49,930 nucleotides of DNA from Bacillota bacterium (GTDB lineage: Bacteria; Bacillota; Bacilli; ZCTH02-B2). The translations under genes and the position numbers were made by a program. The notes beneath the pieces were generated by a model, which was given only the letters and a program-made list of their open reading frames with translations, ran no database searches and was not told where the DNA came from. Shown here piece by piece: positions 16,189 to 24,395 of this stretch. How positions within the stretch are numbered: position 1 is the stretch's first letter; every line of letters starts with the position of its first letter. The DNA is taken from the NCBI GenBank assembly GCA_017577895.1, contig PKQY01000010.1, forward strand, positions 1 through 49,930, given 5' to 3'.

Positions 16189-16896
16189 TTATCCCGAAGG
16201 TTCTTCTTCCAGCCAGTTGTAAAACGTAAAATTCACGGGCCCGCTTTTCCGTTGCTGCCGTTCTCGGAAGCGCATGACGTGCATTTGCGCTTCCTGGGGT
16301 GTCTGGATGCCGTTGCGCTGCCATTCGTAAAGGATGCGGTCGATGTAGCGAAAACTCCGTTTACCGCTCAACACCGCTTCTTTCAAGGCGGCGATGATCA
16401 ACTCTTCGGAACATCCTTCCCGGTCGAGCCATGTTTGGATGAGCTCGTACTCCATGGGCGACAGCGGCCGGCCGAATTCTTCTTCAAAAACGGTAAAAAG
16501 CGATTTTTGGCCCGGCGGCGTGGGCGCCACCGCCGGTTGTCCCCGTTCAAACGCTTGCCACTTGTGAAAGAGCGGCTCCAGTTGATATGTTTCGGTCGTC
16601 ATGCCGCTGACCGGGTCCTGAAATTGGGCGATTTGCAGCACCCCTTTTTGAACGAGCCGCTGAATGCGTTGCATGACTTCGTGCCGATCGCACGCCAAGC
16701 GTTCGGCCAGTTGATCGAACGTCGGAAAACGGTTTTGTTCCAATTGCCGAAAGGCCAGCAATTGGATGATCAGCATCATTTCGTCATCCTGAATACCCAG
16801 GTGACGGTAATGCTTCAACAAACCACCGGGAAGCACGACGGCGGGGCTTTCCCAGGCGCGCATGTAAAAGTGGTCATCGGCTGGACGCTCATTCAT
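16189..16896 (-). CDS. dnaD: Primosomal protein DnaD
   Basis: A 235-residue replication initiation protein. The N-terminal winged-helix DDBH1 domain (about 20-110) starts with LPGGLLKHYRHLGI, and the C-terminal DDBH2 domain (about 130-200) contains FEEEFGRPLSPMEYELIQTWL. The terminal YNWLEEE tail is diagnostic for DnaD. It helps load the replicative helicase in primosome assembly. It follows aspB by 29 bases on the same strand, the same order as in B. subtilis; nth, which normally follows, is replaced by the convergent GalT-like gene. Confidence 0.93.
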   Translation of the reverse strand: MNERPADDHFYMRAWESPAVVLPGGLLKHYRHLGIQDDEMMLIIQLLAFRQLEQNRFPTFDQLAERLACDRHEVMQRIQRLVQKGVLQIAQFQDPVSGMTTETYQLEPLFHKWQAFERGQPAVAPTPPGQKSLFTVFEEEFGRPLSPMEYELIQTWLDREGCSEELIIAALKEAVLSGKRSFRYIDRILYEWQRNGIQTPQEAQMHVMRFRERQQRKSGPVNFTFYNWLEEEPSG

Positions 16897-16925
16897 GGCG
16901 ACGCCTCCCGTTCGATCGAACCGGT

Positions 16926-18107
16926 TTATCCTTGTACGAACCGGGCGATGCGCTCCATGCCCTTTTCAATTTGTTCCAAGCTGGTGGCATACGACAGCCG
17001 GATGTGATGCTTTGTTCCGAACCCCGAACCCGGCACCACGGCGACTTTTTCTTTTTCCAACAACGCCTGGGCCCACGCATCGGCGTCAGTAAACGTGCCA
17101 TGGGGCGTGTGGTAGGCGCCTTGCACGTTGACGTACACGTAAAAGGCACCTTGCGGCCGCAGCGCCCGCAGGCCGGGAATGCGCTCAATCCACGACAACA
17201 TCACCTTCCGCCGTTGATCGAAGTGGCGCCGCATCTCTGCCAACGGTTCTTGGGTGCCCCGAAGGGCGGCCAACGCTGCGTACTGGGCGATGGACGTCGG
17301 GTTGGAGGTGCTGTGGCTGGCCAACTTTTCCATGGCCTGAATAATCGGTTTGGGGCCCGCCGCATACCCGATGCGCCAACCAGTCATGGCATACGGCTTG
17401 GAGACGCCGTTGACGACGACGGTATTCGCTTTCAGTTCCGGACTGAGGGCGGCAATACTGATGTGGATTGCATCGTCGTACAGCAATTTTTCGTAAATTT
17501 CGTCGGATATGATGATGAGCCGATGGCGCAGACATACCTCACCGAGAGCTTCCAGTTCTTCCCGGGTGTACACCACGCCCGTCGGGTTGCTGGGTGAATT
17601 GAGCAAGAACACTTTTGTCTTGGGGGTGATGGCCGCCTCCAACTGTTCCGGCGTAATTTTAAAGCTATTTTCCTCTTTCCCTTCCAAAAACACCGGTGTG
17701 GCACCGGCCAGTTTCACTTGTTCCGGATAGCTGACCCAGTACGGAACCGGGATGATTACCTCGTCCCCCGGTTGGCACAACACTTGAAACAAATTGTAAA
17801 GGGCGTGTTTGGCCCCTGTCGTCACGGTAATTTCGTCGGTCCCATAGGTCAGCTGATTGTCTTGGGAAAATTTTTCTGCAATGGCTTGTTTCAATTCCAC
17901 GATGCCGCCGGATGGCGTGTATTTGGTGTAGCCTTTGTTCATCGCTTCAATGGCCGCTTCAATGATATGACGGGGCGTGTTGAAGTCCGGTTCGCCGGCG
18001 CCGAATCCGATGACATCCAATCCCTGGCTCCGCATTTCTTTGGCTTTTGCCGTAATGGCCAATGTCGGTGAAGGCGAAATGTTTTTCGCGCGTTCAGACA
18101 GGTGCAT
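16926..18107 (-). CDS. aspB: Aspartate aminotransferase (class I PLP)
   Basis: A 393-residue aminotransferase interconverting aspartate/2-oxoglutarate and oxaloacetate/glutamate. It carries VIGFGAGEPDFNTP at the N-terminus, NSPSNPTG, and the PLP lysine in NGVSKPYAMTGWRIGY. The ATG at 18107 has GGGGGAC 4 bases upstream; the longer reading has no site. In B. subtilis the order is ypmB-aspB-dnaD; here a protease gene and its membrane partner are inserted between ypmB and aspB. Confidence 0.95.
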   Translation of the reverse strand: MHLSERAKNISPSPTLAITAKAKEMRSQGLDVIGFGAGEPDFNTPRHIIEAAIEAMNKGYTKYTPSGGIVELKQAIAEKFSQDNQLTYGTDEITVTTGAKHALYNLFQVLCQPGDEVIIPVPYWVSYPEQVKLAGATPVFLEGKEENSFKITPEQLEAAITPKTKVFLLNSPSNPTGVVYTREELEALGEVCLRHRLIIISDEIYEKLLYDDAIHISIAALSPELKANTVVVNGVSKPYAMTGWRIGYAAGPKPIIQAMEKLASHSTSNPTSIAQYAALAALRGTQEPLAEMRRHFDQRRKVMLSWIERIPGLRALRPQGAFYVYVNVQGAYHTPHGTFTDADAWAQALLEKEKVAVVPGSGFGTKHHIRLSYATSLEQIEKGMERIARFVQG

Positions 18108-18175
18108 GTTCGTCCCCCATTCCACAATTTCAACAGTCAATCCCTATTTTACCTGTTCTGCCAACAAAGGAAAAG

Positions 18176-18196
18176 CCAGGCCATCAAACGGCCTGG
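18176..18196 (-). terminator. Terminator overlapping the stop codon of the FtsH-like gene
   Basis: CCAGGCC (18176-18182) pairs with GGCCTGG (18190-18196); the TGA stop of the protease gene lies in the loop. On the minus strand a CTTTTCCTTT tract follows. Confidence 0.65.
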
Positions 18197-19677
18197 TCTG
18201 CCAGTTGCGATTGCATCATTTGACGAAAGGCGGATCCGCTCAACACTTCCTCTTCCAACAAGACGTGCAGCGCTTGTTCAAACAACGGCTGATGCTGTTT
18301 CAAGAGGGCCGCCGTCCGTTGGAACAGGTCATTCAACATCCGGTTGCACTCCTGATGGACCGTCTCTTTACTGAGCAAGTTCATATCGACAATGCCGAGG
18401 GAACTGAGCCCGGTGTCGATCATCGTCTTGGCAATCTGAAACGCTTGCTCGTAGTCGTTTTTCGCCCCGGTGCTCCGATGGCCGTAGACGAGCTCTTCCG
18501 CCGCGGCGCCGGCGAGGCAGATCATAATTTTTTGTTCCAGATGGGCGCGGGTATACAAGTACCGATCTTCCCCCGGAGATTGACGGACGTACCCAAGAGC
18601 GCCGCCGCGCGGGCTCAATGCGACTTGGGACACGGATCCGGGGCGCAACAATTCGGCGACCATGGCGTGTCCCAACTCATGCACCGCTACCCGCCGCCGT
18701 TCTTCTTGCGACGATTCTTTGTCCGTCTGTTCTCCCAACATGACTTTGTCAATGGCTTGTGCCACGTGTTTCGGGCCAATGGTTTCCGCCCCATCCCGCA
18801 TGGCATAAATGGCGGCCTCGTTAATCAAACTTTCCAGCTGCGCCCCGGAAAAGCCGAAGGTTTCTTCAGCAATTTTTTCCAAATCCACCTCATCCGAAAG
18901 GGGTTTGTTGCGGCAATGCAGTTGTAAAATTTGCAAACGGGCCTTTTTTTCCGGCAACTCAACTTCGATGTGCCGATCGAAACGCCCGGGTCGGAGCAAC
19001 GCTTCGTCCAGCATGTCCTTGCGGTTCGTCGCCGCAATGACGAGAACGCGGGGCGTCTCTGACGTGCTGATGCCATCCATTTCGGTCAGCAGCTGGTTGA
19101 GCGTCTGATCGTACTCCCGGGCTTGCGAACCGTCCCGTTTGCCGGCCAACACGTCGATTTCGTCAATAAAAATGATGGCGCTGCCTTTGTTTTTTTTCAT
19201 CGCTTGGGTGCGGGCTTCTTTGAACAAATCCCGGACCCGCTGGGCCCCGACCCCGACGTACATTTCGACGAACTCGCTGCCGGAAGCGGCCAAAAAGACC
19301 GAGTCCGTGTAATTGGCGGCGGCTTTGGCCAACATCGTCTTGCCGGTTCCCGGTGGACCGCTGAGAAGAATCCCTTTAATGGGCCGGATGCCGTAGTGTT
19401 TCGCCTGTTCGTGGTACTTTAAAAAATCCAGCGCTTCTTTCAACTCTTGTTTAACCCGCTCATGTCCGCCGATGTCTGCAAAATCGACCGACGTGTCGCG
19501 GATGACGTGCCGTGCCCGATCCCGCCCGTTGAAGTTCAATTCGCCGCGGGCGTGCAAAAAAAAGACAGCGGCTCCCAAGAGGACGGCCAGCAGCAAGAGC
19601 GGGACGACGTTGACCCCGATGGCGCCGAGGAAAATCAAAAAGGCGGGGATGATGCCCAGCGCCAATTCTTTAACCAC
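18184..19677 (-). CDS. FtsH-like membrane AAA+ zinc metalloprotease lacking the extracytoplasmic domain
   Basis: A 497-residue protein (start GTG 19677, GGGAGGGAG upstream). Two closely spaced membrane helices (about 6-21 and 24-41) with almost no loop replace the periplasmic domain of ordinary FtsH. Then follow the AAA module with Walker A GPPGTGKT (107-114), Walker B IIFIDEID (168-175) and the second region of homology ATNRKDMLDEALLRPGRFDR. The M41 peptidase domain follows with H333-E-L-G-H337 (FtsH normally has HEAGH) and the third zinc ligand D408 in STGAKNDYEQA. All catalytic residues are present, so it is probably an active second FtsH-type quality-control protease. It overlaps the preceding small membrane protein gene by 8 bases, suggesting a two-protein complex. 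Confidence 0.85.
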   Translation of the reverse strand: MVKELALGIIPAFLIFLGAIGVNVVPLLLLAVLLGAAVFFLHARGELNFNGRDRARHVIRDTSVDFADIGGHERVKQELKEALDFLKYHEQAKHYGIRPIKGILLSGPPGTGKTMLAKAAANYTDSVFLAASGSEFVEMYVGVGAQRVRDLFKEARTQAMKKNKGSAIIFIDEIDVLAGKRDGSQAREYDQTLNQLLTEMDGISTSETPRVLVIAATNRKDMLDEALLRPGRFDRHIEVELPEKKARLQILQLHCRNKPLSDEVDLEKIAEETFGFSGAQLESLINEAAIYAMRDGAETIGPKHVAQAIDKVMLGEQTDKESSQEERRRVAVHELGHAMVAELLRPGSVSQVALSPRGGALGYVRQSPGEDRYLYTRAHLEQKIMICLAGAAAEELVYGHRSTGAKNDYEQAFQIAKTMIDTGLSSLGIVDMNLLSKETVHQECNRMLNDLFQRTAALLKQHQPLFEQALHVLLEEEVLSGSAFRQMMQSQLADQAV

Positions 19678-20197
19678 GTGCTCCCTCCTCTCCCTGTTTT
19701 CGCGGGAAAATTTGATACAGTCGATGTTCCCCTTTCTGAAATTGAAAATAGACGAATTCCGCATTCATATCGGCAATGGCTTTCTCCAATTGCAGCTGCT
19801 CTTTCATCGTTTCAGCGATGTCCAGCAACTGGCGATATTGATGATGGCTGAGCACTTCCGCCACGTGGAACTTCAGCTGGTGCCACATTTCTTCCATTTC
19901 CCGGCTGGGGGTATCTTGAAAATGAATGTCCACCTTCCGACGCTTGGCCAGGGGCTGAACCGCCTCGAGCACCGCCTCGTGCACCGCTTTGAGTTGGGCT
20001 TCTTCGTCTAACTCCAATTCGATCGAGACTTGGTCGCGGCTGAGCTCGACGGCAACGGCCTGAACCCCGTTGATGGCGGCCAGTTTTTCTGTCAACGGTT
20101 TTTCTTCAAACCACGTCATATACCCGTACCATAGGACGAACAACAATGCCAACGTGGTGATGAACGATGTGATAATGATGCTCAGACGCAGTTTCAC
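19670..20197 (-). CDS. Single-span membrane protein coupled to the FtsH-like protease
   Basis: A 175-residue protein starting GTG 20197. One N-terminal membrane helix (about 5-27) is followed by about 145 soluble residues with mixed alpha/beta and helical character. I recognise no family. Because the membrane helix is N-terminal with Lys-Arg before it, the soluble part is likely extracytoplasmic. The gene ends 8 bases inside the FtsH-like gene, which lacks the extracytoplasmic domain. An attractive inference is that this protein supplies that missing domain in trans or acts as adaptor. The position in B. subtilis terms is between ypmB and aspB, where no such gene exists. Confidence 0.55.
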   Translation of the reverse strand: MKLRLSIIITSFITTLALLFVLWYGYMTWFEEKPLTEKLAAINGVQAVAVELSRDQVSIELELDEEAQLKAVHEAVLEAVQPLAKRRKVDIHFQDTPSREMEEMWHQLKFHVAEVLSHHQYRQLLDIAETMKEQLQLEKAIADMNAEFVYFQFQKGEHRLYQIFPRKQGEEGARG

Positions 20198-20303
20198 ACC
20201 GATTCCATTCCTTCATCCACCATAATGCGGCTCATGCCGCGGATGGCCGGTCTCAGGAACAGTATACCATGTCCGCCTCCGCCATTGAAACGGACAAAAC
20301 CTG

Positions 20304-20777
20304 TCAATGCAATGTCAGCTGGCGGATCACGGCGCCGTCGGTCATCTGCAAGTACAAGTAAACGTAATGTTTCGTCGCATTCTCTTGCAGGAAAACGACC
20401 CATACCGGCCGTTGTTTGTACAATCCGGGGGTGAGACTTACGATGCGGGCGTCGGGGTACTGCTGGAGGGCCGTGCGGATGGCGTCTTCTGCTGAGAGAA
20501 GGCCAGTGGTGGAGGTTTCATATCGTTCGTCTTCATTAAACCATATCCATTTTTCCTGGCCTTGCTCGTCCCACCCCCTGGCGACGCGGTATTCCTTCTC
20601 CCCGACATAGACGGCGGTTTCTGTCACTGTCGTCAACCAGCCGTTTTGGAGTACTTCTTGTGCGATGGCCTGTTCGACGTGCCGGACTTGCTGGATGCCG
20701 ACCGTGAAAACGAGCAAAACGGCCGTCACCGCTCCCAAGAGTGCGGCCACGGCCCCCACAAGCAGTTTTTTTTCCAT
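20304..20777 (-). CDS. ypmB: YpmB-like membrane protein (DUF5590)
   Basis: A 157-residue protein: an N-terminal membrane helix (about 4-25, LLVGAVAALLGAVTAVLLVF) and an extracytoplasmic domain with tandem PepSY-like beta/alpha units (LLSAEDAIRTALQQYPDARIVSLTPG). This corresponds to B. subtilis YpmB in size, topology and position two to three genes upstream of aspB. The ATG at 20777 has an AAAGGTGAG site; an in-frame GTG two codons upstream is possible. The function is not known. It heads the run of genes leading to aspB and dnaD. Confidence 0.75.
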   Translation of the reverse strand: MEKKLLVGAVAALLGAVTAVLLVFTVGIQQVRHVEQAIAQEVLQNGWLTTVTETAVYVGEKEYRVARGWDEQGQEKWIWFNEDERYETSTTGLLSAEDAIRTALQQYPDARIVSLTPGLYKQRPVWVVFLQENATKHYVYLYLQMTDGAVIRQLTLH

Positions 20778-20909
20778 GTGCACACTCACCTTTCCGTCCT
20801 CACCGTCGCTGCGGGCTTGAGAAACTGGTCCCATTACTGCATTCTGTTACTCATAAGTCCACCGAAGCGCATCATAATAAGACTGTACTGACGGAGCAGG
20901 AGGTGTCGA

Positions 20910-21077
20910 TTGAAACGTCCACACAACTTCCCATCCGATGCGGATAAGCCCGTGACCACTCCCCTTCCGGACGTACAGCCAAACCCCGAAACGGAAGAAC
21001 AAATTCAACAATTGTTGGTGGCGTTGCGTTACCGGCAAAGTCTTGAACACCTGTTCCGGGAGTTGGACCTGCACTAG
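20910..21077 (+). CDS. Small ORF of 55 residues on the opposite strand
   Basis: A TTG start at 20910 has a strong AGGAGGTG site 5 bases upstream. The product begins with a Pro/Asp-rich part and ends in an amphipathic helix (EEQIQQLLVALRYRQSLEHL). No family is recognised. It is the only plus-strand gene between 16 kb and 23 kb, lying between ypmB and mtaD, and a hairpin plus T run follows at 21113-21139. The ribosome site and terminator make it more credible than a random ORF. Confidence 0.5.
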   Translation: MKRPHNFPSDADKPVTTPLPDVQPNPETEEQIQQLLVALRYRQSLEHLFRELDLH

Positions 21078-21112
21078 AAGCCAATTGAAAATCTGACCCT
21101 CGTTTCCCCGTC

Positions 21113-21139
21113 AGCCTGCCGACCGCGGGCTCGTTTTTT
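21113..21139 (+). terminator. Probable terminator of the 55-residue gene
   Basis: An AGCC...GGCT imperfect hairpin is followed by TTTTTTATTTTT. It lies between the small gene and the convergent mtaD stop at 21144. The stem is interrupted by mismatches. Confidence 0.4.
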
Positions 21140-21143
21140 ATTT

Positions 21144-22442
21144 TTACTTCCACGCGTTCGTGATCTGGCGGACCTCATACACAATCCTCTCTTCATCCAG
21201 CGTCGTCAGCTGCCGGTTAAGCATAATCGGCTTGCCTTGCACATACACGTCGAGTACGTCTTCTGCCCGGGCGCTGTACACCAGGTGGGAAACCGGGTCG
21301 TACAAGGGCTGCCAGTGGGGTTGTGTCGGTTGGACGACGATGAAATCGGCCTCTTTCCCCGCTTCCAACGTGCCGATGACGGCATCGAGGCCCAAGCTTT
21401 TGGCCCCTTCCACGGTCGCCATGGCCAGCGCCTGTTCGGCGGAAACGGCCAGCGGATCGAGCGTGTTGCCTTTGTGGATGAGACTGGCAAGGCGCATTTC
21501 TTCAAACATGTCCAAGTTGTTGTTGCTGGCTGCGCCGTCGGTGCCCAAGGAAACGGTCATGCCCCGGCGAAGCATGGCCGGCACCGGCGCGATGCCGCTG
21601 GCCAGCTTCAAATTGCTGCCGGGATTGTGGGAGACCGAGACGCCCCGCTGGGCCAACAGGTCCAATTCGGCCTCTGTCAAGTGAACGGCGTGGGCCACAT
21701 GGGTTGGGCGGCGAAACAGACCGATCTCCTCTAAGACCAACACTGGTGGTTTCCCGTAAGTCGCCCAACAGTCTTCCACTTCTTTTTTCGTTTCCGACAG
21801 ATGGGTGTGGATCGGCAAGTCCAATTCTTCCGAAATGGCGATGATCTGTTCCAAGACCTCCGGCGGACACGTGTACAAGGCATGGGGGCTGACCATCGTG
21901 GTGATGCGGCCGTTGGCGGCGCCGTGATAGGCCTTGGCAAATTGCGTCATTTCCGCAATTTTTCCTTGGACAACTGCCGGTTCACCCAGGCCGATGACTC
22001 CGCGGGCCAAACAGGCCCGGACGCCGGCTTCTTCCACGACGCGCGCGACCTGATCCATGTGATCGTACATATCGGCAAAACACGTGGTGCCGCTCTTGAT
22101 CATTTCCACGACCGACAAGGCGCTGCCCCAATACACTTCCCGGTCGGTAAACTGCGCTTCCATGGGCCACATTTTTTCTTCCAGCCACTGTTGCAACGGA
22201 AGATCGTCGGCATAGCCGCGAAGCAACGACATGGCCGCATGGGTATGGGTGTTGACGAGACCCGGCAAGAGTATTTTGCCTCGCAGGTTGGTCATGGCGT
22301 CGAACGTTCCCGGTTCGTCGACTTTGGGCGGCCCGACATAGCGGATGATGCCGTCTTCCACCACGAGCCAGCCGTCGGCAATCGTCGTTCCTGTACCGGT
22401 AATGATGGTCGCACCGTAAAACAATCGCTTCATGGTCTTCAT
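21144..22442 (-). CDS. mtaD: 5-methylthioadenosine/S-adenosylhomocysteine deaminase
   Basis: A 432-residue amidohydrolase that deaminates methylthioadenosine and SAH to the inosine forms. The N-terminal beta sandwich is followed by the metal motif LVNTHTHAAMSLLRG, then HTHLSETKKE, HAVHL and the LGTDGAASNNNLDM segment characteristic of MtaD-type enzymes. The ATG at 22442 has GAGGAAA upstream with 6-base spacing; other in-frame ATGs are possible. Adjacent genes (small ORF, LigD-type polymerase) do not share a pathway. Confidence 0.9.
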   Translation of the reverse strand: MKTMKRLFYGATIITGTGTTIADGWLVVEDGIIRYVGPPKVDEPGTFDAMTNLRGKILLPGLVNTHTHAAMSLLRGYADDLPLQQWLEEKMWPMEAQFTDREVYWGSALSVVEMIKSGTTCFADMYDHMDQVARVVEEAGVRACLARGVIGLGEPAVVQGKIAEMTQFAKAYHGAANGRITTMVSPHALYTCPPEVLEQIIAISEELDLPIHTHLSETKKEVEDCWATYGKPPVLVLEEIGLFRRPTHVAHAVHLTEAELDLLAQRGVSVSHNPGSNLKLASGIAPVPAMLRRGMTVSLGTDGAASNNNLDMFEEMRLASLIHKGNTLDPLAVSAEQALAMATVEGAKSLGLDAVIGTLEAGKEADFIVVQPTQPHWQPLYDPVSHLVYSARAEDVLDVYVQGKPIMLNRQLTTLDEERIVYEVRQITNAWK

Positions 22443-22493
22443 CCGTTTCCTCTGATCAAGATACATCCATTTAAACAAAGCCGGGATCTGACG

Positions 22494-23396
22494 TCAAGGG
22501 AGGGAGATCAGCGCCTGAAGAAACGGCTGAATCGAATGTCCGGCATGGTTCAAGAGCGGCAGGAACAGATCCCCTTCTTTGGCCAACCGTTGATGGACAT
22601 TGTCGAGACGAAATTGTTCCGGGCGGACGCCTGCTTCCAGCTCGGACCATTTCAGCGGCACTGACACGGGCGCACCGGGCCGCGCCCGCGGCGAGTAAGG
22701 ACAGATGATCGATTTTCCGTGCCACATTTGCAAGTAATCGAAATAAATGGGCGCCCTTCGTTTCTTCACTTGCCGCTCGAGGGTAAACCAGTGCGGATAT
22801 TTGCTGGCGAAATACATGGCAAAAAAACGGTTTACTTGCCGGGCGTCTTCGAAGGAACACGGCTGGATGGGCACGAACAGCTGCAAGCCGGTGGCTCCCG
22901 ACGTTTTGACGAAACAGTCCATTCCCAGTGCCGCCAGCTCGTCCCGGATCGTCAAGGCCGCTTCCGCCACGGTTGAAAATTCGCCCCGGTTCAGATCGAG
23001 ATCGAAGACGAGGGCGCGGACTTGGTTTTCCCCTCGGTACGAAAACGACACGTGAAATTCCAAACAACCTTGGTTGGCCAGCCAAATGAGCGTTTCGGGC
23101 CGGTTCAACAAAATGTAGACCGTGTTTTTCCAGCGCAGTCGGTCCACCCAAACGGGCGCATAAGCAGGAATGTTTTTCTGATAGAACCCTTCACCGCCGA
23201 TGCCGTCGGGAAACCGGACGGTGGTCAACAATCGATGGCGCGCATGACGGATCAAATAGGGGGCCAACTGGGCCAAATGCCGCACATAATCCCATTTGGT
23301 CAGTCCCAAGTCGGGCCAGAGCACTTTGTCCGGGTGGGTGATGCGAAGGAGCTGCCCGTTGACATCCACCCAGCGGGACGTGCCGTCGGCCAACAT
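22494..23396 (-). CDS. LigD-type DNA polymerase/primase (NHEJ)
   Basis: A 300-residue archaeo-eukaryotic primase-fold polymerase corresponding to the PolDom of LigD, which fills gaps with ribonucleotides during end joining. The N-terminus has THPDKVLWPDLGLTKWDYVR. The catalytic acidic pair is in LVFDLDLN, and the KTSGATGLQLFVPI strand and a C-terminal RPGAPVSVPLKW segment are typical. The ATG at 23396 has an AGGTGAGG site. In B. subtilis this domain is fused to the ligase (YkoU); here it is a free-standing protein, divergent from the ligase gene. Confidence 0.9.
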   Translation of the reverse strand: MLADGTSRWVDVNGQLLRITHPDKVLWPDLGLTKWDYVRHLAQLAPYLIRHARHRLLTTVRFPDGIGGEGFYQKNIPAYAPVWVDRLRWKNTVYILLNRPETLIWLANQGCLEFHVSFSYRGENQVRALVFDLDLNRGEFSTVAEAALTIRDELAALGMDCFVKTSGATGLQLFVPIQPCSFEDARQVNRFFAMYFASKYPHWFTLERQVKKRRAPIYFDYLQMWHGKSIICPYSPRARPGAPVSVPLKWSELEAGVRPEQFRLDNVHQRLAKEGDLFLPLLNHAGHSIQPFLQALISLP

Positions 23397-23453
23397 CCCA
23401 ACCTCACCTGCACTTTGGAGTATTTGGGAAAGGCGTAGCACAAGCTAAAACCG

Positions 23454-24386
23454 GTGATGCGTGTGAAATTGCCGATTCAACCGATGGAGCCGCTGCTGGC
23501 GGAAGAACCGTTTCAAGACGAAGCGTTTCGCTACGAAGTGAAATGGGACGGCGTCCGGGCCCTGGTGGGAATCCGAGACGGGGCCCTGCGGATTTGGCTG
23601 CGAAAAGGAAAAGAGATCGCCCGCTGTTTTCCTGAATTGGACCCCCTTCTGGCAGACAAAAAACCGGTGATCTTGGACGGGGAACTGATTGTCTTGGACG
23701 AATCCAACCGGCCCGATTTTTCCCGCATCGTCCGCCGCCTGCGCCTCCAACGGCCGGAGGCCATCGAACACGCGCGGCAAACAATGCCTGCCGTCTTCAT
23801 GGTTTTTGACTTGTTGCAGCTGGGGAATCACGATTTGCGCCCGCAGCCTTGGCGGCAACGCCGGGAAATTCTCCAGCAAACCGTTCGTCCTTCCGCCCAC
23901 GTCCAGCTTGTGGAAAGCTTTGCGGACGGATTCGGTTTGTTCCAAGTGACAAAACAGTTGGGCCTGGAAGGCATCGTCGCCAAGCGCATCGACAGTCGAT
24001 ATGTGTCCGGCAAGCGCCACCGGGATTGGTTTAAAATCAAGCATTTCCAAGAAGTGGAAGCCTCGATTGGCGGGTTGCAACGAAAAGCCGATGGCACGTG
24101 GCGTTCCGTTTATCTCGGATTGCCGAAGGAAGACGGCCTGCTGACCTTTATCGGCCAGGCAGCTTCAGGACTCACGGCGGACGATTGGAATTGGCTGGCA
24201 CAACAAGCGCGTCGTCTTCAGCGATCCTCGCCGCCCTTTGTCGATCTTCCCGCCCAAGCGTCCCAACGGGGTGACGTGTGGTTGCAACCGGAATTGCGGG
24301 CCACCGTCCGTTTTCAAGCGTGGACCGGCAACGGCCATCTCCGTTCCCCGGTCATCAAGCAGCTGTACCGAGCAGCCCTCGAGTAA
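23454..24386 (+). CDS. ATP-dependent DNA ligase (NHEJ type)
   Basis: A 310-residue ligase. Motif I is EVKWDGVRA with the adenylated Lys at about residue 30, motif III is FMVFDLL, and motif IV/V are EGIVAKR and DWFKIK. A C-terminal OB-fold follows, so both catalytic domains are present and no polymerase or nuclease domain is fused. It is divergent from the polymerase gene (57-base gap) and convergent with ku (9-base gap). The start is GTG 23454 or ATG 23457; no strong ribosome site is visible. The grouping with Ku and the polymerase identifies it as the NHEJ ligase. Confidence 0.9.
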   Translation: MMRVKLPIQPMEPLLAEEPFQDEAFRYEVKWDGVRALVGIRDGALRIWLRKGKEIARCFPELDPLLADKKPVILDGELIVLDESNRPDFSRIVRRLRLQRPEAIEHARQTMPAVFMVFDLLQLGNHDLRPQPWRQRREILQQTVRPSAHVQLVESFADGFGLFQVTKQLGLEGIVAKRIDSRYVSGKRHRDWFKIKHFQEVEASIGGLQRKADGTWRSVYLGLPKEDGLLTFIGQAASGLTADDWNWLAQQARRLQRSSPPFVDLPAQASQRGDVWLQPELRATVRFQAWTGNGHLRSPVIKQLYRAALE

Positions 24387-24395
24387 GAGTAGGTC

